Origin: Acetobacteraceae bacterium
GTDB taxonomy: Bacteria; Pseudomonadota; Alphaproteobacteria; Acetobacterales; Acetobacteraceae
Reading direction: 5' to 3'
DNA: 64,000 nt
Assembly: GCA_004843345.1 (NCBI GenBank)
Contig: CP039460.1
Span: 1,385,001 to 1,449,000, forward strand
Shown here: piece after piece, positions 27,677-36,920 of the stretch
Layout: the number at the start of each line of letters is the position of its first letter
Position numbering within the stretch: position 1 is the stretch's first letter
Notes under the pieces: model-generated
The model's database searches: none
The model's input: only the letters and a program-made list of their open reading frames with translations
What the model was told of the DNA's origin: nothing
Program-made: the position numbers and the translations under genes

Positions 27677-28534
27677 TTGCCAGATTTAGCTTCTGCGATG
27701 CTCATTGGTGAGTTGAGGGTGCGTGCCCATGTAATGACACTCGGTACAGGTCTTTATTGTCTTTTTTTAGCAAAAGATCAGGATTTTGTTTTTTCGAAAG
27801 ATTTTCCTGCCGTGAAGGTGGCTCGTGCGCCGGGAGCAAAAGCGCAAGATGGCAATGTTACCCTCGTGTCTTTTGATAATGAGGGCTGGCTTAATGAAGA
27901 AACGCCTGCTCTTCTCATTAGGGTCAAAAAAGGCCCTGCTCAGATTTTGGTCTCTTTTTATGATGAGGCTCATTCGCAAGCTCCCTTGCCTCGCTTACAG
28001 CTTTTACCTGTAGGCGGTAATGCAGATGAAGCAGAAATAAATCCACAGAAACCTATTTTAACAGAAAAAGATTTTAAAGAGGGGAGTCTTCTCGCACATA
28101 TTCAGGAAAGAGGAGACGTCATTCAGGATCTTTCTGATTGGATCGGTGACCCTGATAGTGAAAAATGGATTGAGGGCTTTAAAATTAACGTTCCGCCCTC
28201 TCTTAAACCAGAGGATTTAGAGTATCAGGCAGTTCTTGGTAAGGGATGGCTTTCTCCTTGGGTTGAGGGGGGAGAGTTTTGTGGATCAAGGGGGATGTCC
28301 TTGCCTCTACTTGGATTAAAGGTACGCTTGAAAGAGGAGGCTTCTAAAAAATGGGATATTCACGTCGAGGCTGCTTTTACAGATGGTTTTTCAATGGACA
28401 ATCTGACAGATAGTACGCTGGCTCTAGAATCTCCAGAGCATAGTCCATTGGAGGCTTTTAGGATTTCTTTTGTTGAGAAAGGACAAAAAAAGCCTGCGAA
28501 AAAAGCGACTTCCCGTAAAAAGAAGAAGGAATAG
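27677..28534 (+). CDS. Unknown protein with a ChW-like motif
   Basis: I do not know a family for the whole protein (about 285 residues). Near residues 186-221 it carries a segment fitting the ChW (clostridial hydrophobic W) pattern, with the core GKGWLSPWVEGGEF, then G..G.SLPL and LKVRL. ChW repeats are normally found in tandem in Gram-positive surface proteins, so a single copy here is unexpected. The C terminus is very basic (KKPAKKATSRKKKKE). No signal peptide is seen. The start is uncertain. I prefer TTG 27677 because AGTAGGA lies 8-10 nt before it; TTG 27659 and ATG 27698 are alternatives. It lies between two glycosyltransferase genes on the same strand. Confidence 0.6.
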   Translation: MPDLASAMLIGELRVRAHVMTLGTGLYCLFLAKDQDFVFSKDFPAVKVARAPGAKAQDGNVTLVSFDNEGWLNEETPALLIRVKKGPAQILVSFYDEAHSQAPLPRLQLLPVGGNADEAEINPQKPILTEKDFKEGSLLAHIQERGDVIQDLSDWIGDPDSEKWIEGFKINVPPSLKPEDLEYQAVLGKGWLSPWVEGGEFCGSRGMSLPLLGLKVRLKEEASKKWDIHVEAAFTDGFSMDNLTDSTLALESPEHSPLEAFRISFVEKGQKKPAKKATSRKKKKE

Positions 28535-28576
28535 TGTTCTTGAAAATGACCTTTTTTGTTTGGAAGCAATAAAGAG

Positions 28577-29803
28577 ATGAAATATCTTTTTGTTCACCAA
28601 AGCTTTCCTGGGCAATATTTACATTATATTAAATGGTTGCGTCGTCAGGGGCATGAGGTCGTTTTTATTACATCGGCACAACCTCGAAACACACTTTTAC
28701 CAGACGTTAGGCGTATCCAATATATTCAGCCTAAGCCTTTAAAAGGGGTTTATTCTGGTGTTGATGATTTTAATCAGGCTGTTCTTCGGGCAGAGGCCGT
28801 TGCGCAAGCCGCCTCTTCTCTCAAAAAACTTGGTTATGTCCCTGATATTATTATAGGGCATCATGGCTGGGGGGAATTATTGAATATCAGGGATATTTTC
28901 CCTGATTCCCCTGTTTTAGGTTATTTTGAGTTTTATTATTCCCCAGATGGATTGGATGTTGGATTTGATACAGAATTTTTAAATCCTTCAGGCACTGCAG
29001 CGGCGCAAGTGCGTTTAAAAAATGCTGTGAATTTACAGGCTTTAGCCCTTGAACAACATGGGCAAACGCCAACCTTATTTCAATGTAATACCTATCCATC
29101 TCTTTTTAGAAAAAATATTTCGGTGGTTGCCGAAGGGGTGAATTTAGAAAGATGTAAGCCAAGTGCGGAAAAAATGGCTGAAAGCTGGTCATTTGAGCAA
29201 GTGCATATTAAAAAAGATGTACCGCTTGTGACTTATGTTTCTCGTAATTTAGAGCCTTACCGTGGTTTTCATAGCTTTATGCGTGCGTTACCGACCATTT
29301 TGCGCCAAAATCCGGAATGTGAAGTTGTCATTGTTGGCGGAAATAGCGTGAGTTATGGGGCTTTGCCACTAGAAGGGGGGACTTGGAAAAAGCGTCTTTT
29401 AAGAGAAGTCGGTGGCCTTTTGGATAATAAACGTATTCATTTCATTGAGTATCTTCCATACGATTTTTTTGTTTCACTTTTACAAAGATCTTGGGTGCAT
29501 GTTTATTTAACGTATCCTTTTGTTCTTTCTTGGTCTTTGCGGGAAGCTATGGCCGCAGGATGTTCCATTGTGGCGAGTGATACAGCGCCTGTGAGAGAGT
29601 TTTTGACAGAGACCGTGAATGGCAGATTAGTGTCGTTTTTAAAACCATTGGAAATAGCGGAAAAAGTGGTTGAGCTTTTAGAGGATCGGGAGCAGGCATT
29701 TCGTCTCGGTCGAGCTGCACGTAGAGAAGCAGAGATTTCAATGGATCTCAATTTATGTTTGACACACTATCAAGAACTCGTTGACCGTATTGCAAGGAAA
29801 TAA
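28577..29803 (+). CDS. Glycosyltransferase family 4 (group 1)
   Basis: This 408-residue GT-B enzyme transfers a sugar from a nucleotide donor with retention. The N-terminal half opens MKYLFVHQSFPGQYLHYIKW and includes GHHGWGELLNIRDIFPDSP. The C-terminal half shows the donor-site order LVTYVSRNLEPYRGFHSFMRA, VVIVGGNSVSYG and the ending block SWSLREAMAAGCSIVASDTAPVREF with the E-x7-E-like arrangement. The start was taken at ATG 28577, matching relatives; an upstream TTG at 28556 is unlikely. It is cytosolic, with acceptor unknown. The next gene starts 1 nt after its stop. Confidence 0.9.
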   Translation: MKYLFVHQSFPGQYLHYIKWLRRQGHEVVFITSAQPRNTLLPDVRRIQYIQPKPLKGVYSGVDDFNQAVLRAEAVAQAASSLKKLGYVPDIIIGHHGWGELLNIRDIFPDSPVLGYFEFYYSPDGLDVGFDTEFLNPSGTAAAQVRLKNAVNLQALALEQHGQTPTLFQCNTYPSLFRKNISVVAEGVNLERCKPSAEKMAESWSFEQVHIKKDVPLVTYVSRNLEPYRGFHSFMRALPTILRQNPECEVVIVGGNSVSYGALPLEGGTWKKRLLREVGGLLDNKRIHFIEYLPYDFFVSLLQRSWVHVYLTYPFVLSWSLREAMAAGCSIVASDTAPVREFLTETVNGRLVSFLKPLEIAEKVVELLEDREQAFRLGRAARREAEISMDLNLCLTHYQELVDRIARK

Positions 29804-29804
29804 G

Positions 29805-30242
29805 ATGTCAGAATCTAAGGAAGATTTTTCATTTTTTATTGAAAAAAGTGTGTTACCTGAAAATCTTGCTTTGCATGTTCAAAATTGGGTTGTGCAGCGT
29901 GAAGCTGGAAAAAAACCGTCTTTTCTTAAGCAAGATGAAATTAACCATCTCGCTTTTTTGGCGGTTACTTGTTTAAGGCAAAAAGCTTTAGGGTTGCAGA
30001 AGGTAAATTCATGGTCTCCTCTGCTACCTGTTCTTGAAAATTGGGTAATTCAACGAGGAGCAGGTGAGACGCCAACGAAATTAACAGAATGGGACTGCCA
30101 AGATTTTGTGAGGCTCGTTCTTAAGGCGCTCACATCTCCTATTTATGTTTCTGCTAAAGAGGAAGAGCCTTCTTTACCAGAGAAGGCAGAAGCAGAAGAC
30201 CCTTTGCATTTGCTGCGCCAGCATCTTCTGCTTGGACTTTAA
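29805..30242 (+). CDS. Small unknown protein with an internal duplication
   Basis: The 145-residue protein contains two similar units: residues 26-62 (starting QNWVVQREAGKKPSFL) and residues 78-111 (starting LENWVIQRGAGETPTKL). Each continues into a helix that ends near LRQKAL or VLKALT. An acidic linker (KEEEPSLPEKAEAEDP) and a leucine-rich C terminus follow. There is no signal peptide and no match that I recognise. ATG 29805 with GGAAATAAG before it was preferred over an earlier in-frame ATG at 29781. It closes the secretion/glycosylation run and overlaps the convergent cfa gene by 4 nt. Confidence 0.6.
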   Translation: MSESKEDFSFFIEKSVLPENLALHVQNWVVQREAGKKPSFLKQDEINHLAFLAVTCLRQKALGLQKVNSWSPLLPVLENWVIQRGAGETPTKLTEWDCQDFVRLVLKALTSPIYVSAKEEEPSLPEKAEAEDPLHLLRQHLLLGL

Positions 30243-31444
30243 TCCTGCATATAATCACGGGTAATTGGCAGGGTATTTAGGTCGCGTGTAATCTGAATTT
30301 GAAAATTCATATGATCTTGCACACGGAAAGCGAGTTCGGAAGCTGTGAGATAAAATCGGAACATTCGAATAAATTTCTCATCAAACATTTCCTGGATTTC
30401 ATCACGATGCGCTTCGAAACGCTGACGCCAAAAACGAAGCGTTTTTGCGTAATGGAGACGAAGAATTTCGCAATCTGTGACCCAGAGATCAGATTTCTCA
30501 ACCGCTTTAAAAATCTCGCTTAACGCAGGGCTGTATCCCCCGGGGAAAATATATTTTGTAATCCATGGATTGGTTGAGCCTGGCCCGTCTTTCCTGCCAA
30601 TCGAATGGATGACGGCAACTCCTCTTGGTTTTAAGAGTTTTTTGACGCCAAGAAAAAACTCTTCATATTGTGATTGTCCGACATGTTCGAGCATGCCAAC
30701 AGAAACAATGCGGTCAAATCTCTGATTAAGTGTACGGTAATCGCAGAGCTTAATGTCAATTTGTTCTGATAAACCAGCTTTTTGGACACGTTTTTGGGCA
30801 ATAATGAATTGTTCTTTTGAGAGCGTAATTCCCGTCACCTTTGCACCATATTCTTTGGCGAGTGTTATCGCTAATCCGCCCCATCCACAGCCAATATCAA
30901 GAACATGCAGGCCTTTTTCGGTTAAATAGAGTTTTTTGGCTAAATGCTTTTTCTTCTTGATTTGAGCTTCTTCAAGCGTTTCATTGCCGTTTTTAAAATA
31001 AGCGCAGGAATATTGCATGTCCTTATCTAAAAACAGCCGGTATAGTTTGGCGTTGATGTCGTAATGATGGGCAATATTTTGTTTGGATTTTTGAAGATTA
31101 TTCAAAAAAGCAACGGGTTTGAAATGATGAAGGGTTTGCCCGATAGAGCGTAAAAAACGGTCGCTAAAAAGACGTCCTTTCTCAATATTATAGAGAAACA
31201 GACCGAGGAGAGATTCCAGATCCTCATTTTCAGGGATAAGTTCCCCAGACATGTATTTTTCGCCAAAGGAAAGGGCTGGGTTGAAGATGAGAGCCCGTTC
31301 TGCAGAAGGTGTCAGAAGCCGAAGCCCAGCATGAATACCCGGATATTTCCCTTGATAATGTTTTTTGACACCGTCGCTATAGGTCAGATCTAAACTGCCA
31401 TAGTGCACAATATGTTTTAAAAGCTGATGGAGAATAATATTCAT
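30239..31444 (-). CDS. cfa: Cyclopropane-fatty-acyl-phospholipid synthase
   Basis: This enzyme adds a methylene group from S-adenosylmethionine across the double bond of unsaturated acyl chains in membrane phospholipids, usually in stationary phase or acid stress. The 401-residue protein has the N-terminal lipid-binding domain (about 1-120), YDINAKLYRLFLDKDMQYSC (about 128-147), the SAM motif VLDIGCGWGGLA (about 181-192), and the EHVGQ and IFPGGYSP blocks. These are the complete landmarks of the family. Its start lies 18 nt from the stop of the large glycosyltransferase gene on the same strand, so the two may be cotranscribed. Confidence 0.95.
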   Translation of the reverse strand: MNIILHQLLKHIVHYGSLDLTYSDGVKKHYQGKYPGIHAGLRLLTPSAERALIFNPALSFGEKYMSGELIPENEDLESLLGLFLYNIEKGRLFSDRFLRSIGQTLHHFKPVAFLNNLQKSKQNIAHHYDINAKLYRLFLDKDMQYSCAYFKNGNETLEEAQIKKKKHLAKKLYLTEKGLHVLDIGCGWGGLAITLAKEYGAKVTGITLSKEQFIIAQKRVQKAGLSEQIDIKLCDYRTLNQRFDRIVSVGMLEHVGQSQYEEFFLGVKKLLKPRGVAVIHSIGRKDGPGSTNPWITKYIFPGGYSPALSEIFKAVEKSDLWVTDCEILRLHYAKTLRFWRQRFEAHRDEIQEMFDEKFIRMFRFYLTASELAFRVQDHMNFQIQITRDLNTLPITRDYMQD

Positions 31445-31462
31445 AATGAGAGACTTTGCATT

Positions 31463-34036
31463 TTACAGATTGTCGGAGGAAGAAAGGGGGGAGGCAAGCT
31501 GGTGAAAAGTTTCTCCTTCTAAAAGAAAATTTTGAGGATAGAAAGGGTCTTTTTGAAAGAAAGGAACGTCTTGCCAACGTGCTAAAAGATTTTGAGTTTC
31601 CTCAAAGAGACGTCTTTCATTATGCGCGATTTCATCGCTGCCACGGCTTAGGCTCTCATGGTGTATGGCGACAGTATCTCCGCAGTAGTAAATTTTATAC
31701 CCTTTTTGGCGAAGCCTCAAACAGAAATCAACATCGTTATAGGCAATAGGAAAGTCTTTTTCATTAAACTCTCCAATCTCTAGAAAAAGGGCTTTAGACG
31801 TGAGCAAGGCCGCCCCTGTAACGGCAGAGACCTCTTGATTTAAACGTGCGCGCCCCATATAGCCAAGATCGTTTTCATCCCGTCCACGATGCATGTGAAT
31901 GGCAATTGCTTTGGGTGAGACAGCAACGCCACCATGCTGCAATGCTTTTGAGGGGTAGAGTAGGCGGGCACCGACAGCGCCTGCTTTTGGCAGGTTAAGC
32001 ATTTCACCCATCATGCGCAGGAGAAAATCTTTTTGCATGACTTCGACATCGTTATTGAGAAATAGGAGATATTCTCCCGATGCCTTTTCCGCAGCGAGGT
32101 TGTTTAAGCGTGCAAAATTAAAATCTTCCTCAATGCGTAAAACAGATACTTTTTTATGTTTAGAAATCTCCTTCAGAAATTGCTTTGTTTCGTCTTCAAT
32201 GGACCAGTTATCGACGAGTAAAATTGAAAAATTTGTGTATGTTTGTGTTTTTAAAAAAGAATCGACACAGGTCTTTGTCATGAGACTTTGGTCTCTGAAA
32301 GGAATAATGACGGTTACAGAAGGCCGTTTTTGAGGCAAAACCCATTCTGTTTGATAGAGGGTTATATTGGCAATTGGCTTCACTTTTGCTTTATATTTTT
32401 GACGGATTAAATGATGCTGAACAGCTTTAGCGCCACTATTTTTTGCATAGGTCTTATTTTCTGAAGAGAGTGCTGTCGATTTAGGGGTCTGTCGCCAATG
32501 ATAGAGAATTTCAGGCACATGGTGAAAACCATTTGGAGAAATTTCATAGGCTCTTAGAAGCAAATCATGGTCTTGTGCACCATCATATTCTTTCTTTAAA
32601 GCGCCAACTTGCTCTAAGAGGGAACGCCTATACATTGATAGGTGGCAAATATAATTGCAGCCTAAAAGATAACGGTAATTAAAATCAGGTTTAAGATGGG
32701 GAGCGTTAAAAATGCCTTCGGGGCTAAGTTTGTCTTCATCTGAATAGAGAATGTCAGCTTTCGTTTCTAAAGCGGCTCGTACCATGATTTCTAGGGCATT
32801 TGGATCAAATAAATCATCGTGGTCGAGGAAAAGAATATATTCACCTTTTGCCTGTTTTAAGGCTCTATTTGTGGCCTTAGAGATGCCTTGCTGCTTCGCA
32901 AGAGAGAGGAGAGAAATTCTTGAATCATTTTGTGAAGCTTTTTGAGCAATTGTTTCAATTTTTTTCTTTTGAGGGCCATCAAGAACAAGCAGAAGATTCC
33001 AGTTTGCATAAGTTTGCTGCTCGATAGATTGGATAGCTTCTGAAAAATGTTGAGGTTCAGGGTGGAAAACAGGGCAGATAATCGAAAGCAACGGCGTCTC
33101 CTGGAGAGGGTTAAGTTGCCGCTGGCGCTTTGTCTTTGCCGTAAGGGTTTTTCGATAGGATTCGTACCAGCGGTTATAATCATCAATAGAGAATTTATAG
33201 CTCTGCGGCATGAGAGAAAGGGCTTCTCGTCTTAGGTGTGTGAGCTGATTCTGAAGGGCATCAATCATATTGTTGAGATGGGCAATCCGTGCTCCCATAC
33301 TGTCTTCAAGATATTTTGTGCGGATGGGACTGCCAGAGATTTCTATATTTTCTGGAACGATTGTCACCTTAAATTCGTGATAGGCGCCGTCACGAAGTGT
33401 ATGAGGCAAAGAATAGCTAAAGCCACAAGCAGAAGCGGGTTTTATTTTAGAAAAATTATCTTTTTCTAAGCTATGGGCGACATCTGCTCGTTGTTGATTG
33501 GCTTTTAAGCGTGTTAGGGGGCGTCCATCAACGGTGAGATCAAGGGTAACTTCACCTTTCCAAGGAGAGTTGAGTCCTTTGCGCTGGGCAATCCATCCTT
33601 TTAATTGCCCATCTTGAAGCCCTTCAAAGTAAGAACGGGTTTCGATTTCTTCACGGCCTTCAAAAATCCACTCTTCCGAGAGATCATCATTAGAGGGTTG
33701 ATTATTAAGAAAATGTGCAGGAAAGGGGAGAATAGACCGGTCAGGAAAGCGGAGCGAAATCGCTCTTTTCTGGCCATCGTAAAAGGCGTCGGGAATTTTC
33801 CATTCAAAACCGATATAGGGGCTTGGTAGATGATAGTGAGCGGCTTCTTCTGGGCGCAAAAGATTACAGGGAATACGTTCAATTTCTTGCCCATCGACTA
33901 ACACATGAAGCCAAATATCTTGTCGTGTTCGTTCTCTCAAAGCCTGATTCGAAAGAGCCCATCCCTTGAGGAAACCGTGAGAGAGGTAAGTAATTTGTCC
34001 AGAAAACAAAGTTGAAAAAGTTGAAGGTGAGCGCAC
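31463..34036 (-). CDS. Tandem family-2 glycosyltransferase with two beta-sandwich repeats
   Basis: This 857-residue protein has two N-terminal beta-rich repeats (about 10-125 and 140-245). They share the pattern LKGWA/I..., L.VDG..., R.DVA/EEAA and a Gly-Phe strand before DG. A short coiled coil follows near 255-275. A first GT2 domain (about 305-560) contains YILFLDHDDLFDPNALE and ILYSDEDKL. A second GT2 domain (about 580-857) contains YLLFLNNDVEVMQ, GAVGARLLYP and NDVDFCLRLRQKGY. Two acidic metal-site motifs suggest two active transferases, perhaps building an alternating glycan. No membrane segments are visible. The VDG repeats may bind the acceptor or anchor the enzyme. Confidence 0.87.
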   Translation of the reverse strand: MRSPSTFSTLFSGQITYLSHGFLKGWALSNQALRERTRQDIWLHVLVDGQEIERIPCNLLRPEEAAHYHLPSPYIGFEWKIPDAFYDGQKRAISLRFPDRSILPFPAHFLNNQPSNDDLSEEWIFEGREEIETRSYFEGLQDGQLKGWIAQRKGLNSPWKGEVTLDLTVDGRPLTRLKANQQRADVAHSLEKDNFSKIKPASACGFSYSLPHTLRDGAYHEFKVTIVPENIEISGSPIRTKYLEDSMGARIAHLNNMIDALQNQLTHLRREALSLMPQSYKFSIDDYNRWYESYRKTLTAKTKRQRQLNPLQETPLLSIICPVFHPEPQHFSEAIQSIEQQTYANWNLLLVLDGPQKKKIETIAQKASQNDSRISLLSLAKQQGISKATNRALKQAKGEYILFLDHDDLFDPNALEIMVRAALETKADILYSDEDKLSPEGIFNAPHLKPDFNYRYLLGCNYICHLSMYRRSLLEQVGALKKEYDGAQDHDLLLRAYEISPNGFHHVPEILYHWRQTPKSTALSSENKTYAKNSGAKAVQHHLIRQKYKAKVKPIANITLYQTEWVLPQKRPSVTVIIPFRDQSLMTKTCVDSFLKTQTYTNFSILLVDNWSIEDETKQFLKEISKHKKVSVLRIEEDFNFARLNNLAAEKASGEYLLFLNNDVEVMQKDFLLRMMGEMLNLPKAGAVGARLLYPSKALQHGGVAVSPKAIAIHMHRGRDENDLGYMGRARLNQEVSAVTGAALLTSKALFLEIGEFNEKDFPIAYNDVDFCLRLRQKGYKIYYCGDTVAIHHESLSRGSDEIAHNERRLFEETQNLLARWQDVPFFQKDPFYPQNFLLEGETFHQLASPLSSSDNL

Positions 34037-34267
34037 AATATCCCCCTGAAAAGAATGTCTCTTTTATACAATATAATAGGCGCATTTAAACATAGAGATT
34101 TGCATTCTTGAGAAAGGAGAGGTAAAGGGAAGGGGAAGGAAGCGTCTTGAAAATAAAACAGGTCGCTTTTTTTGACATTATTCTCTCTTGATTGAGCTTA
34201 TGAGGCAGACGTTGAAACACGCAGCCCCTTTTGAGGAAATTTTCTTTTTTAGAGTGTTTCTTCTGGG

Positions 34268-35212
34268 ATGAGTAAAAAAATATCCCACCAGAAAAAGCGA
34301 AAATATTTAGATAGTTTTTTTCATCTTCTTTTCGTCTCTTCTGCAATGATCACTTTGCTTGCTTTAGGCGCATTGGTCTTTCTTATCGGAAACGGTGGGC
34401 GGCAGGCTTTTGCTGATTTCGGCTCTGGGTTTCTATTTCATAATGTTTGGAATCCTGTCACACAGCAATATGGTGCTCTTGCGCCTTTGCTCGGGAGTGT
34501 CGTTAGCAGTTTTATTGCGATTTGTTTGGCACTGCCACTTTCTTTCGGGGCTTCTTTTTGGATTGTTTCAATTTTACCTAAAAAATGGTCGCGTCCTGTT
34601 GCGGCGATGATTCAGATTTTGGCGGGAGTACCTTCAATTATTTTTGGGATGTGGGGCTTTTTTACCATTGTGCCTTTTATGGCCTACATCCAGCCTTATA
34701 TTACCTATTTTATTCAAAAAATTCCCATTCTCTCTTCTGTTCTTTATCCGCTTTTTGCGGGTGCTCCCTTTGGAACAGGGCTGATGACGGCAGGGATCGT
34801 TCTAGCAATCATGATTGCGCCCTTTATGACCGCTGTGATGGTGGATTTAATGCGTGCCGTTCCGCCAATGTTGAAGGAAAGTGCCTATGGTCTAGGCGCA
34901 GGGCGTTGGGAAGTTATGATTAAGGTGGTTGTTCCCTGGGCAAGAAACGGCATGATTAGTGCAACAATGCTAGGGATTGGGCGTGCGCTGGGCGAAACGA
35001 TGGCGGTTACATTTGTCATTGGAGATGTGGTTTCTATGGGCTGGTCTTTATTTGCCCCTCGAAGCACAGTTGCGTCTTTGATTGCGTTGCAGTTTCCAGA
35101 AAGCCCCTCAGGATCGGTTCGTCTTTCAGCGTTAATGGCTCTAGGATTTATTTTGTTGGCATTGTCTGCTGTAACCCTACTATTTTCCCGTTTTTGTCAT
35201 AGGAAAAAATAA
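34268..35212 (+). CDS. pstC: Phosphate ABC transporter permease PstC
   Basis: This 314-residue inner-membrane permease belongs to the high-affinity phosphate importer. Six hydrophobic segments are visible. Family blocks are FSxxGSVVSSFIAICLALPLSF-like, QILAGVPSIIFGMWGFFTI and the EAA loop ESAYGLGAGRWEVMIKVVVPWARNG, which docks to PstB. It starts the run pstC-pstA-pstB-phoU with a 3-nt gap to pstA. The 230-nt upstream gap contains a TTGACA (34172-34177) but no matching -10, and I see no clear Pho box. The periplasmic phosphate-binding gene pstS is missing here. Confidence 0.93.
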   Translation: MSKKISHQKKRKYLDSFFHLLFVSSAMITLLALGALVFLIGNGGRQAFADFGSGFLFHNVWNPVTQQYGALAPLLGSVVSSFIAICLALPLSFGASFWIVSILPKKWSRPVAAMIQILAGVPSIIFGMWGFFTIVPFMAYIQPYITYFIQKIPILSSVLYPLFAGAPFGTGLMTAGIVLAIMIAPFMTAVMVDLMRAVPPMLKESAYGLGAGRWEVMIKVVVPWARNGMISATMLGIGRALGETMAVTFVIGDVVSMGWSLFAPRSTVASLIALQFPESPSGSVRLSALMALGFILLALSAVTLLFSRFCHRKK

Positions 35213-35215
35213 GAA

Positions 35216-36103
35216 ATGGGTCATAAAAACGTTGCAAAATTATCGCCCAGTTGGGAAGGCGGAAGGCGGGCTTCCCACCGTCGTTGGAAAGACCGTTTGG
35301 CAACAGTTTTCGCTTACACAATGGGACTTTTGCTACTTGCTTGTGTCCTTTCTATTTTTTGGAGTTTGTTTTCGGAAGGGTTGCCTGGTTTAAAATGGGT
35401 TACCTTTACACATGCTCAGGGCGCACCGGGCAGTGATGGCGGTCTTGGGAATGCTGTTATTGGCAGTATTATTCAAACGGGGCTCGCGATGTTAATGGCA
35501 GGGCCTTTAGGACTGTTTTGCGGGATTTATCTTGCTGCTTATGGGGGGGCTCAGAATCATTTTGCAACTTCGGTTCGTTTTGTCTCTGATATGCTGATGT
35601 CTGTGCCTTCCATTTTGGCTGGATTATTTATTTATCAACTTTTGGTTGCGCCTTTTGCACATTTTTCTGCTTTTGCAGGAGCTGTTGCTTTGGCCATTTT
35701 AAGCATTCCGCTGGTGATACGGTCCACAGAGGATATGCTTGCGTTAGTGCCTGCTGGGATGCGTGAGGCAGCTTATGCGCTGGGGGCGCCAAGGTGGAAA
35801 GTCATTTGGGGCATTTGGGTCAGAGCTGCCTTAGGCGGTATTTTGACAGGCATGCTTTTGGCCTTGGCAAGAATGGGGGGCGAAACAGCACCTTTACTCT
35901 TTACCTCAATGGGAAATCCAAACTGGTCTCTGGATCTTAATAAGCCAATGGCAAGCTTGCCTGTGGCGATCTATCAATATGCTGGCTCTTCTTATACAGA
36001 TTGGGTGGCTTTGGCATGGACAGGAGCGCTTTTAGTGACCTTAGGGGTTTTAGGGATTAATTTAATGGTTCGGGGGCTTTTTGGGCTTCAAGGAAGGAAA
36101 TAG
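35216..36103 (+). CDS. pstA: Phosphate ABC transporter permease PstA
   Basis: This 295-residue second permease subunit forms a heterodimer with PstC. Typical segments are GGLGNAVIGSIIQTGLAML, the SVPSILAGLFIYQL region and the cytoplasmic loop EAAYALGAPRWKVIWGIWV. The GETAPLLFTSMGNPNWSLDL block near residue 225 is strongly characteristic. Six membrane helices are predicted by eye. It is 3 nt from both neighbours, so it is part of one transcript with pstC and pstB. Confidence 0.94.
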   Translation: MGHKNVAKLSPSWEGGRRASHRRWKDRLATVFAYTMGLLLLACVLSIFWSLFSEGLPGLKWVTFTHAQGAPGSDGGLGNAVIGSIIQTGLAMLMAGPLGLFCGIYLAAYGGAQNHFATSVRFVSDMLMSVPSILAGLFIYQLLVAPFAHFSAFAGAVALAILSIPLVIRSTEDMLALVPAGMREAAYALGAPRWKVIWGIWVRAALGGILTGMLLALARMGGETAPLLFTSMGNPNWSLDLNKPMASLPVAIYQYAGSSYTDWVALAWTGALLVTLGVLGINLMVRGLFGLQGRK

Positions 36104-36106
36104 CGG

Positions 36107-36865
36107 ATGTCGGAACCAGCTGTAAAAGTCAAAGATCTTAATTTTTATTATGGTGAAAATCAGGCGCTACATGGAATTTCCATGGCGTTTCCGAAAAGGT
36201 CTGTTACGGCACTGATTGGTCCGAGTGGATGCGGAAAATCCACTTTTTTAAGAACGTTTAACCGTATTTATGATCTATATCCGGAGCAGAGAGCAACGGG
36301 TGAGATTATTTTTGATGGCCGCAATATCCTAGACCGTGATATGGATGTCGATGTTCTAAGGAGCCGCATTGGGATGGTGTTTCAAAAACCAACGCCATTT
36401 CCAATGTCCATTTTTGATAATGTCGCCTTTGGTGTGCGTTTGCATGAAAAGCTTTCAAAATCAGCGTTAGAGGCACGGGTGAAGGATGCACTTGAACGCG
36501 TGGCGCTTTGGTCGGAGGTTCAGGATCGACTGACAGCCCCTGCGACAGGCATGTCAGGCGGACAGCAACAGCGCTTATGTATTGCACGCTCTATTGCAAC
36601 ACGTTCTGAGGTTTTATTGCTAGACGAGCCAACATCGGCACTTGATCCCATTTCAACGGCCCGTATCGAGGAGCTGATTGATGAATTGAAAAGTGATTTT
36701 ACGATTGCGATTGTGACGCACAATATGCAGCAGGCGGCCCGTTGTGCAGATCGTGTGGCTTTTTTCTATATGGGGCGCTTAATAGAGGTAGATCGGGCAG
36801 ATAAAATTTTTACAAACCCTTCCCAACAGCAAACGCAAGATTATATTACAGGACGCTTTGGTTAA
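36107..36865 (+). CDS. pstB: Phosphate import ATP-binding protein PstB
   Basis: This 252-residue ATPase subunit of the phosphate importer has Walker [10 protein letters not shown] (about 38-46), Q-loop [19 protein letters not shown], signature [16 protein letters not shown], Walker [14 protein letters not shown] and the switch His in VTHNMQQA. The [11 protein letters not shown] wording is diagnostic of PstB. All catalytic residues are present. phoU follows after 55 nt. Confidence 0.97.
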   Translation: MSEPAVKVKDLNFYYGENQALHGISMAFPKRSVTALIGPSGCGKSTFLRTFNRIYDLYPEQRATGEIIFDGRNILDRDMDVDVLRSRIGMVFQKPTPFPMSIFDNVAFGVRLHEKLSKSALEARVKDALERVALWSEVQDRLTAPATGMSGGQQQRLCIARSIATRSEVLLLDEPTSALDPISTARIEELIDELKSDFTIAIVTHNMQQAARCADRVAFFYMGRLIEVDRADKIFTNPSQQQTQDYITGRFG

Positions 36866-36920
36866 AGGCTATTTTGCTTTAGACTTCTTGAAGTATTCAA
36901 GGAAATAGGAGGAAAAGAAA

